Positions 47,186-53,215 of a stretch of 53,215 nucleotides of DNA are shown piece by piece. A program made the position numbers and the translations under genes. Positions within the stretch are counted from its first letter, which is position 1. Each line of letters opens with the position of its first letter. The notes under the pieces were generated by a model. That model was given only the letters and a program-made list of their open reading frames with translations, did not search any database and was not told the origin of the DNA. The stretch spans positions 1 to 53,215 of the IMG/VR virus record IMGVR_UViG_3300025769_000159. The stretch is one strand, 5' to 3'. The stretch comes from a virus.

Positions 47186-47280
47186 TCAAAAGCTACATCG
47201 CTGAAATGCATAAATACCGTAGGCTCTCTTGCACTCTATTCAAAACTAGTATACAATTAAATTACTATATAAATTAATTA

Positions 47281-47321
47281 GAACATAGACCCATATAGTG
47301 GACGGCCTAGAGACTATGTTC
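47281..47321 (+). promoter_or_regulatory. inverted repeat in leader of the 47343 gene
   Basis: GAACATAG (47281-47288) and CTATGTTC (47314-47321) are perfect inverted repeats with a 25-base loop, in the 157-base gap before the gene at 47343. AGGAGG (47330-47335) follows 7 bases before the ATG. A weak promoter (TTGCAC, 17 bases, TACAAT) lies upstream at about 47229-47257. Confidence 0.45.
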
Positions 47322-47342
47322 GGAAACTAGGAGGATATAATT

Positions 47343-47897
47343 ATGGCTTCAACAACGTTTAACGGACCAGTCCGTTCGGAAAAAGGTTTCCAAGTTGCAA
47401 CTAAAAATGCAACTACGGGAGCAGTAACAACTAGAATGAGTTCAGGTATGCCTGACTTAACTGGTTTATCAATCGCAGATGTAGCAACAGCTACTAATAT
47501 TACACTAGCAGATAACACTATTTCTGTAATAAATTATACAGGTGCAGCAGCTGCAACTTGTACTTTGCCTGCGGCATCGCAAGGTTCAGTAGTAGTTTAT
47601 TGTCAATCAAAAGATACTACAGGTGGAACAGCTACATTAGTTTTTGATGCAGCGGGATCTGATGTTTGGGCAACTGGTTCAGTAATTGAATCAAGAGCTA
47701 CAGCAGAAGTTACTTTTGACACTTCAGCAGCAAATGAAACTAAATTAACTTTTACACCAGCTAACGCAGCAACTAATTTGTTGACTACTGGTGGAAAAAT
47801 TGCTTTCATTTGTTATGAAAAAGGCACATGGCATATTGCAACACAACTAGCAGCTGAGACTACTCAGACTACTGGTGCGTTTGTATTTGCAGCGTAA
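47343..47897 (+). CDS. virion structural protein, 184 aa
   Basis: MASTTFNGPVRSEKGFQVAT start. Beta-rich and Ala/Thr-rich throughout (SVVVYCQSKDTTGGTATLVF), ending ETTQTTGAFVFAA. The STTFNGPVRSEKGFQ opening is one I recall in decoration or tail proteins of marine phages. No membrane segment. Between hairpins at 47281 and 47913, it may be a separately expressed, abundant protein. Confidence 0.6.
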   Translation: MASTTFNGPVRSEKGFQVATKNATTGAVTTRMSSGMPDLTGLSIADVATATNITLADNTISVINYTGAAAATCTLPAASQGSVVVYCQSKDTTGGTATLVFDAAGSDVWATGSVIESRATAEVTFDTSAANETKLTFTPANAATNLLTTGGKIAFICYEKGTWHIATQLAAETTQTTGAFVFAA

Positions 47898-47912
47898 TTA
47901 ATAATAAACTCG

Positions 47913-47936
47913 GAGCGCTTGGTAATGCAAGCGCTC
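47913..47936 (+). terminator. GC-rich hairpin with short T-run
   Basis: GAGCGCTTG (47913-47921) / CAAGCGCTC (47928-47936), perfect 9-base stem, 6-base loop, followed by TTTA. Between two structural genes, 16 bases after the first stop and 19 before the next start. Looks like a terminator of moderate strength. Confidence 0.55.
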
Positions 47937-47955
47937 TTTAAAAGGAGGACAACAC

Positions 47956-48363
47956 ATGGCAGACACAGTATTAAATACAACTGTATTCGACGGATCAAAA
48001 AAACTTATCACTCACTACAATGTGGTTTCTGATAGTTCTGGAAGTACAACTAAAATAGTTGACGTTTCTACATTAGCATCAAACAATGGTAAAACTTGCA
48101 AAACTGTAAGACTAAACAAAGTTAGTTTTAATGTTTCAGTAACAGCACCAGCTGATGCAATTAGAATGCAATGGGATGCAACAACAGATGTTGTATTTCA
48201 AACTTTAGCAGGTGAAATGGAATACGATTATACATCTTTTGGTGGATTAAAAAACACTGATGCTAGTGGATTCACTGGTGATGTAAATGTCGTTTTACCA
48301 GCTTGTACAGATGGAGATACAGGTACAATTGTTTGTGAATGGATTAAAGTTTACGAATCGTAG
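47956..48363 (+). CDS. virion structural protein, 135 aa
   Basis: MADTVLNTTVFDGSKKLITH start, beta-rich (VRLNKVSFNVSVTAPADAIR), with GEMEYDYTSFGGLKNTDASG and a C-terminal CEWIKVYES. Typical of small decoration or connector proteins. AAAGGAGG lies 10 bases before the ATG. Similar in composition to the 47343 product but not clearly homologous. Specific role unknown. Confidence 0.6.
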   Translation: MADTVLNTTVFDGSKKLITHYNVVSDSSGSTTKIVDVSTLASNNGKTCKTVRLNKVSFNVSVTAPADAIRMQWDATTDVVFQTLAGEMEYDYTSFGGLKNTDASGFTGDVNVVLPACTDGDTGTIVCEWIKVYES

Positions 48364-48371
48364 GAGTATAA

Positions 48372-49121
48372 ATGGCTAATACTACTTCGGAAACAACAAC
48401 TTTCGATAAAACTTTTGCTATTGATGAAATAATAGAAGATTCTTTTGAACGTATTGGATTGCAAAACGTTGCAGGTTATCAACTTAAATCTGCTAGAAGA
48501 TCTTTAAATATTTTATTTCAAGAATGGGGAAACAGAGGAATTCATTATTGGGAAGTAGGAGAACTAGATTTAGATTTAGTAGAAGGACAAGCTGAGTATA
48601 AATTCTTTAGAGAAGCTGCAGATGGTACAAGTGCTACATCAAATCCCAATGGTGTTTATGGAATATCCGATGTCCTTGAAGCACAATTAAGAAACAATAG
48701 AACAGCAACAACTCAATCAGATTCACCAATGACAAAAGTAGATAGATCTACTTATGCAGGTTTTTCAAATAAACTTTCTAAAGGAACACCTAATCAATAT
48801 TGGGTCCAAAGATTTATTGATCATGTAAGTATCAGTGTTTATCCTACACCAGATTCAACAAATGCATCTAAAGATATGCATTTTTATTACATTAAAAGAA
48901 TTCAAGATGTAGGAGACTATACAAATGCAACAGATGTACCATTTAGATTTGTACCTTGTATGGTTGCAGGTTTAGCATTTTATCTTTCACAAAAATTTCA
49001 ACCACAATTAGTTCAACAAATGAAATTATATTATGAAGATGAATTAGCTAGAGCTCTTGCAGAGGATGGTTCAGCTTCAAGTACGTTTATTACACCAAAA
49101 GCTTATTACCCAGGAACTTAA
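48372..49121 (+). CDS. head-tail connector, P22 gp4-like
   Basis: A 249-residue protein with the tail-accessory pattern: IDEIIEDSFERIGLQ, LKSARRSLNILFQEWGNRGI and HYWEVGELDLDLVEGQAEYK, then MTKVDRSTYAGFSNK, SVYPTPD, VPFRFVPCMVAGLAFYLSQK and LYYEDELARALAEDGS. The helix pair followed by the beta sandwich matches gp4/gp11-type adaptors, which join portal and tail. Good context (next to structural genes). One-base overlap with the next gene. Confidence 0.7.
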   Translation: MANTTSETTTFDKTFAIDEIIEDSFERIGLQNVAGYQLKSARRSLNILFQEWGNRGIHYWEVGELDLDLVEGQAEYKFFREAADGTSATSNPNGVYGISDVLEAQLRNNRTATTQSDSPMTKVDRSTYAGFSNKLSKGTPNQYWVQRFIDHVSISVYPTPDSTNASKDMHFYYIKRIQDVGDYTNATDVPFRFVPCMVAGLAFYLSQKFQPQLVQQMKLYYEDELARALAEDGSASSTFITPKAYYPGT

Positions 49122-49759
49122 TGTCAAAATACGCAACAGGTAAATATGCAAAAGCAATATCAGACAGATCTGGTATGGAATTTCCATATAAAGAAATGGT
49201 TAGAGAATGGAATGGTGCGTTTGTACATAATTCAGAATTTGAACCAAAACAACCACAACTTGATCCAAAATCAACGGGAGGTGATGGTGTTGCATTATTG
49301 AATGTAAGACCCGGAAGATTAGAACCATCTGTTTTAATATCCCTAAGAGATAATCCATTTGAAACTTTTAAAGCGGGTTCTAGTATTATAAATATATTTG
49401 CACCCGGTCATGGTTTAACAAATGGAACTACTTATAGATTTAGAGGTTCCGTTACTACATCACCTGGAACGGGTACACCTTACAACCCAAATACAGGAGT
49501 GTCAGGTAATCCTGTAGCAGGATTTTCCAATATATTAAATTTTGATGGTATTTTAGGATCTAATGTACAAAGATCAGCAGGTTATACAATTACAACAGGT
49601 ATTTATAAAACTGTTAGTGGAGTTGATCAAAGAATTACAACAGATTATTCTTTAACCAATTTTTTTCATTTTACTGTAGTCACAAATACTGCTACAGTGG
49701 GCCAAACAAGAGGTGGAGGAAATGGCTGTTCCGTTGGTCCAGTCAGTTTAGAATCATGA
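49121..49759 (+). CDS. virion structural protein, 212 aa
   Basis: Begins MSKYATGKYAKAISDRSGME and FPYKEMVREWNGAFVHNSEF, an opening I recall from conserved marine phage structural proteins; then a beta-rich body (SSIINIFAPGHGLTNGTTYR) and an Asn/Gly-rich end. No cysteine pair until the end. Located between two connector-type proteins, so probably a tail or connector component. TAATG coupling upstream; overlaps next by 4. Confidence 0.6.
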   Translation: MSKYATGKYAKAISDRSGMEFPYKEMVREWNGAFVHNSEFEPKQPQLDPKSTGGDGVALLNVRPGRLEPSVLISLRDNPFETFKAGSSIINIFAPGHGLTNGTTYRFRGSVTTSPGTGTPYNPNTGVSGNPVAGFSNILNFDGILGSNVQRSAGYTITTGIYKTVSGVDQRITTDYSLTNFFHFTVVTNTATVGQTRGGGNGCSVGPVSLES

Positions 49760-49905
49760 TTAAAAAAATTATTAATAAAATTAAAAGTTGGTTTCTACCT
49801 AAAGTAGAAGAACCAATTATTTTAACTGAAAAAAAACCAGAACACTGTTTAGGACATTTAAGATTTAGAAAATCTTGTCCTCGTTGTCAGGAGATAGTAG
49901 CATAA
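49756..49905 (+). CDS. small zinc-knuckle protein, 49 aa
   Basis: Frame MIKKIINKIKSWFLPKVEE to CQEIVA. A basic amphipathic start and a C-terminal HCLGH...CPRC cluster, which could bind one zinc ion. ATGA overlap with the previous gene and a one-base overlap with the next (TAATG) support real translation. Unusual for a structural operon; role unknown. Confidence 0.55.
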   Translation: MIKKIINKIKSWFLPKVEEPIILTEKKPEHCLGHLRFRKSCPRCQEIVA

Positions 49906-50618
49906 TGGCTGGTATAAGTTATTCAACTTTAGTTACACAGATTAGAAATTACACTGAAACAGATTCTAATGTTTTAACTACAGATATTTTAGAAAATATA
50001 ATTCTTAATTCTCAATATAGAATTATGAGAGATGTACCTATTGATGCAGATAGAAAACAACAATTAGGTAATTTTGCGGCAGGACAAGAATCTATAAATG
50101 CACCTGCAGGGTGTTTATTTATTAGAGGTATACAAGTCTATGATACCGCGGGATCTGCTATTACAGGAGCTAACAGATGGCTAGAGAAAAAAGATATGAC
50201 CTATCTTCAAGAGTATCAAGATATAACGGGAACGTCAGCAGCCCAAGGTCAACCTAAATATTATGCTTCATTTGGTGGTGCAACTGGAGCCTCAGACACT
50301 ACATCAGGTAGAATATTTTTATCACCAACACCAAATACAACATATAGATTTAGAGTTCATTACAATAAAATGCCAGACACTTTAGAGTCTAGCAATCAGA
50401 CTAATTATATTAGTATGAATTTTCCAAATGGTCTATTATATTGTTGTTTATCAGAAACATATGGATTTTTAAAAGGTCCAATAGATATGTTGACACTTTA
50501 CGAAAATAAATATAAACAAGAGGTACAGAAGTTTGCTAACGAGCAAGTAGGTAGAAGACGAAGAGACGACTACACAGACGGCGCAGTTAGAATACCAATA
50601 AACTCGGCAAACCCGTAG
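49905..50618 (+). CDS. connector/tail adaptor protein, T7 gp11-like type
   Basis: A 237-residue protein starting MAGISYSTLVTQIRNYTETD; helical first part (LENIILNSQYRIMRDVPIDA), then ADRKQQLGNFAAGQESINAP, a Tyr/Phe/Thr-rich middle, FRVHYNKMPDTLESSNQTNY and a C-terminal helix (KYKQEVQKFANEQVGRRRRD). This is the pattern of tail tubular protein A or adaptor proteins of short-tailed phages. A longer TTG start at 49875 lies in the previous gene and is unlikely. Confidence 0.65.
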   Translation: MAGISYSTLVTQIRNYTETDSNVLTTDILENIILNSQYRIMRDVPIDADRKQQLGNFAAGQESINAPAGCLFIRGIQVYDTAGSAITGANRWLEKKDMTYLQEYQDITGTSAAQGQPKYYASFGGATGASDTTSGRIFLSPTPNTTYRFRVHYNKMPDTLESSNQTNYISMNFPNGLLYCCLSETYGFLKGPIDMLTLYENKYKQEVQKFANEQVGRRRRDDYTDGAVRIPINSANP

Positions 50619-50629
50619 GAGAATAAATT

Positions 50630-51082
50630 ATGGCAATAACATCGGCAATATGTTCAAGTTTTAAACAAGAACTTTTACAAGGTAAGCACAATTTTGCATC
50701 ATCTGGCGGTGATACTTTTAAATTAGCATTATTTACAAGTTCAGCTTCTTTGGGTGCAGCAACAACAGATTATTCAACTTCTAATGAAGTTACAAACACA
50801 TCAGGAACAGCTTACACAGCTGGAGGTGCAACTCTTACAAGATCAGGAGTTGGTTTAACAGGAACAACAGCATTTACAGATTTTAGTGATGTTACATATT
50901 CGTCAGCTTCTTTCACTGCAAACGGTGCAATGATTTACAATACAACTACAGGAACAGGAACAAGCACAACTGACTCTGTAGCAATTATTGCTTTCGGTGG
51001 TGACAAAACAGCAAGTAATGGAACTTTTAAAATTGAGTTTCCTGCAAACGACGCTACAGCAGCAATAATCAGATTAGCATAG
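50630..51082 (+). CDS. small virion structural protein, 150 aa
   Basis: MAITSAICSSFKQELLQGKH start, FKLALFTSSASLGAATTDYS and FTDFSDVTYSSASFTANGAM, ending IEFPANDATAAIIRLA. Beta-rich, Ala/Thr/Ser-rich, and of a type I recall as very common in phage tails (decoration or fibre-attachment). AGGAGAATAAATT precedes the ATG. Confidence 0.65.
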   Translation: MAITSAICSSFKQELLQGKHNFASSGGDTFKLALFTSSASLGAATTDYSTSNEVTNTSGTAYTAGGATLTRSGVGLTGTTAFTDFSDVTYSSASFTANGAMIYNTTTGTGTSTTDSVAIIAFGGDKTASNGTFKIEFPANDATAAIIRLA

Positions 51083-51092
51083 GAGGCCGACC

Positions 51093-52031
51093 ATGTCGGT
51101 AAACTCAGGATGGGGACGGTTCACCTGGGGCCAAGCTGAATGGAATGAAGATACAACTTTAAAAACAGGTTGGGGTGCTCAAGCGTGGAGTGGTGACGGT
51201 GGCTGGGGAGATCTTTCAGATCAAACAATTTCTTTAACAGGTATACAAATTACAACTAGCCTTGGTTCAGTTGATGTTCCTGATCAAGTTATAACACCTA
51301 CAAGCTTTGAAATAACACTATCACAGGGTGAAGCTTTTGTTCCTGTGGTTCTTGATACAACTTTATCAGCAACATTCTCAGTTGGTTCATTAACCGTGAA
51401 CGATGTAACTATGGGCCTAACAGGTCAAGAAGTTACCGCAGTGTTAGGCACACCAGTTGTAGCTGACATGACTGTCGGAATGACAGGTCTTGATCTTACA
51501 TTATCTCAAGGAACTGCATTTGCTCCAAACGATACAGTAATTATTTCTGGTCAAGAAATAACTTTAACACAAGGAACTGCAATCGGATCTTCTTCACAAG
51601 AAGCAGACTTAACAGGTATTGCAGCAACGTTTACTTTAGGTTCAATAACTGTACCGAACGATACAGTTATTATTTCTGGTTTATCTATGGAAACCACTCT
51701 TGGTTCTATAGTTGGATTAGGTGGTGCTGTTGCTAATCCAACTGGAATTAGTATGACATCTAGTGTGGGGTCTTTAACTGTAGAAGAAGGTTTAGGATTA
51801 ACAGGAATATCATTTAGTGCTAGTTTAGGAACAATTTCATTAACAGATATTACAGTAGGATTAACTGGACAATCTGCAGCGTTTAGTATAGGAACTGTAG
51901 ACATATTTGCTTATGGCGATGTTGACACTGGTTCTAATACATCGTATAGTAATATTTCAACGGGTTCGAATTCTTCATATTCGGATGTTGCAACTGGATC
52001 AAATACCAGTTATAACGATGTAGCAGCGTAG
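51093..52031 (+). CDS. repeat-rich tail or fibre protein, 312 aa
   Basis: N-terminal Trp/Gly-rich 45 residues (SGWGRFTWGQAEWNEDTT), then about twelve imperfect repeats of a short beta unit of the form GLTGxxxTxxLGTxxV, spaced about 17-20 residues. The last 36 residues are three 12-residue units (TGSNTSYSNIS, TGSNSSYSDVA, TGSNTSYNDVA). The repeats imply an elongated beta-structure, such as a fibre shaft or surface-display protein. No catalytic residues. Confidence 0.65.
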   Translation: MSVNSGWGRFTWGQAEWNEDTTLKTGWGAQAWSGDGGWGDLSDQTISLTGIQITTSLGSVDVPDQVITPTSFEITLSQGEAFVPVVLDTTLSATFSVGSLTVNDVTMGLTGQEVTAVLGTPVVADMTVGMTGLDLTLSQGTAFAPNDTVIISGQEITLTQGTAIGSSSQEADLTGIAATFTLGSITVPNDTVIISGLSMETTLGSIVGLGGAVANPTGISMTSSVGSLTVEEGLGLTGISFSASLGTISLTDITVGLTGQSAAFSIGTVDIFAYGDVDTGSNTSYSNISTGSNSSYSDVATGSNTSYNDVAA

Positions 52032-52042
52032 GAGAATTTTTT

Positions 52043-53215
52043 ATGGCATCAACATACACCCCTCTGGGTATAGAAAAACAAGCAACTGGTGAAAACGCAG
52101 GAACTTGGGGTACAAAAACAAATACAAACTTAGAAATCGTAGAACAAATATCTGGCGGTTATACAGCTCAAGCTGTCGCTGATTCAGGAGACACAACTCT
52201 TTCAGTATCCGATGGTTCAACTGGTGCAACTCTTGCACACAGAGTTATAGAGTTTACAGGATCACTTACAGCATCTAGAAATGTTACAATACCTTTAGAT
52301 GTACAAAACTTTTATTTTTTAAAAAATGCAACATCAGGATCTCAAAATGTTGTATTTAAATATGCAACAGGAACAGGAACTTCTGCTACAGTTACAAATG
52401 GTAAAACTGTAATTGCATACGCAAAAGCAGATGATGGTACCAATCCAAACATTTCTACAATATCTTTAGCTAGTGATTTAGTTGATGATACTACACCACA
52501 ATTAGGTGGTAACTTAGATACTAACTCTTTCATGATAGACTTCGATGATGCTCACGGTATCAGAGATGAAAGTGGAAACGAACAATTAATATTTGAAACA
52601 ACTGGATCTGCGGTAAACCACATTGATATAACAAATGCTGCAACAGGATCAGGACCAGAGATTGGTGCAGTTGGAGATGATTCAAATATTAATTTAGAAT
52701 TAAGACCAAAAGGAACTGGTGAAATACAAATTGGTACAGGGGCAGCAAACGCAACACTAACCTCAAGTGGTGCACACGATTTAATTTTAGATACAAATGG
52801 TGGTACAAACTCTGGTAACATTACAATTACAGATGCAGCCAACGGTAATATTACTGCAACACCTAACGGAACAGGTACGGTTGTTGTAGGAGGTAATACA
52901 AACCCAGGTACTCTCGTTCTTAACTGTGAATCTAACAGTCACGGAATTAAATTACAGTCACCTCCACACAGCTCATCTCAAAGCTATACACTAAAATTTC
53001 CCACTGGAAATGTTACAGCAGATAGATTTTTAAAAGTAGCTAGTATTACAGGTTCAGGTACAACAGCAGTTGGTCAATTATCTTTTGCTGAAGTATCAGG
53101 TGGTACATCATGGCAAGCAGTAAAAACTTCTACTTTCACAGCAGTAGCTGGTGAAGGTTATTTTGTAAACACTACAAGTGGTGTTGTAACTATGAATTTA
53201 CCTGCAGGTACATTA
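52043..53215 (+). CDS. tail fibre-like protein, 3' end outside window
   Basis: Open from ATG 52043 to the window edge (391 codons) with no stop. AGGAGA lies 9 bases before the ATG. MASTYTPLGIEKQATGENAG and TWGTKTNTNLEIVEQISGGY are an N-terminal anchor of a kind I recall in marine phage fibres. Repeats follow, rich in Asn, Thr, Gly and Ser (SNINLELRPKGTGEIQIGTG), and a segment FPTGNVTADRFLKVASITGS. Probably a receptor-binding fibre. No intramolecular chaperone is visible in the part seen. Confidence 0.75.
   Translation, partial: MASTYTPLGIEKQATGENAGTWGTKTNTNLEIVEQISGGYTAQAVADSGDTTLSVSDGSTGATLAHRVIEFTGSLTASRNVTIPLDVQNFYFLKNATSGSQNVVFKYATGTGTSATVTNGKTVIAYAKADDGTNPNISTISLASDLVDDTTPQLGGNLDTNSFMIDFDDAHGIRDESGNEQLIFETTGSAVNHIDITNAATGSGPEIGAVGDDSNINLELRPKGTGEIQIGTGAANATLTSSGAHDLILDTNGGTNSGNITITDAANGNITATPNGTGTVVVGGNTNPGTLVLNCESNSHGIKLQSPPHSSSQSYTLKFPTGNVTADRFLKVASITGSGTTAVGQLSFAEVSGGTSWQAVKTSTFTAVAGEGYFVNTTSGVVTMNLPAGTL

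Noticed and set aside
49875-49904. TTG start for the adaptor protein
   Set aside because: Lies inside the preceding small gene; the ATG at 49905 is coupled by TAATG.
52342-52842. Minus-strand ORFs opposite the tail fibre gene
   Set aside because: Shadows of a repeated Thr/Gly-rich gene; no ribosome sites.
1-53215. CRISPR array, insertion sequence, rRNA
   Set aside because: No regularly spaced repeats of CRISPR length, no transposase motifs and no rRNA-like sequence were seen.

Overview
The window reads as a large internal segment of a tailed double-stranded DNA phage genome. It is AT-rich by eye, densely packed, and full of 1- to 4-base stop/start overlaps. Gene content resembles marine phages known mostly from metagenomes (pelagiphage-like, short-tailed). 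Support for this is a long P22-type portal, a Mu gpT-like capsid protein, a GroES-like co-chaperonin beside the scaffold, gp4/gp11-like connectors, very long internal virion proteins, and no tape measure or sheath. The host cannot be read from the sequence; a marine alphaproteobacterium is only an inference from the style. No integrase, CRISPR array, tRNA or rRNA was seen. Both edges cut a gene.

Layout. 1-11.1 kb: end of a 2OG-Fe(II) oxygenase gene, then a plus-strand run of virion genes (large tail/structural protein, small proteins, four long internal or ejection-type proteins). 10.9-11.6 kb: a lysis pair (XhlA-like membrane protein, M15 peptidase). 11.6-13.4 kb: a minus-strand SNF2-type helicase and a membrane hydrolase-like protein, facing a plus-strand operon across overlapping divergent promoters. 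13.4-24.8 kb: replication operon (possible ssDNA-binding protein, archaeo-eukaryotic-type primase, UvrD-like helicase, DUF3310, C5 cytosine methyltransferase with a second long gene overprinted in another frame, family A DNA polymerase), ending in a string of small membrane and basic proteins. 24.8-31.1 kb: accessory region opened by a near-consensus promoter: an 818-residue protein with a C-terminal Mrr-type nuclease domain, small genes, a probable ribbon-helix-helix regulator with its own promoter, a LAGLIDADG endonuclease, a second 2OG oxygenase and a Cas4/RecB-like exonuclease. 30.9-31.2 kb: a non-coding patch with an array of GTACAC sites. 31.4-35.3 kb: minus-strand genes, namely the terminase small subunit and a coupled operon of twelve small unknown genes, several under 60 codons. 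35.5-53.2 kb: plus-strand late genes: small nuclease, terminase large subunit, portal, basic proteins, co-chaperonin, scaffold, capsid, decoration-like proteins, connectors, repeat-rich tail proteins and a partial fibre.

How the parts work together. Primase, two helicases and PolA, with nucleases for recombination or maturation, could form a replisome without a DnaB-type helicase or phage RNA polymerase; early and accessory genes probably use host sigma70-type promoters, several of which are visible. The methyltransferase would modify phage DNA. TerS/TerL package DNA through the portal into a capsid assembled on the scaffold with the phage co-chaperonin. The most unusual features are the methyltransferase locus, where about 1.1 kb appears to encode two conserved proteins at once, and the minus-strand micro-gene operon with a stacked hairpin element.
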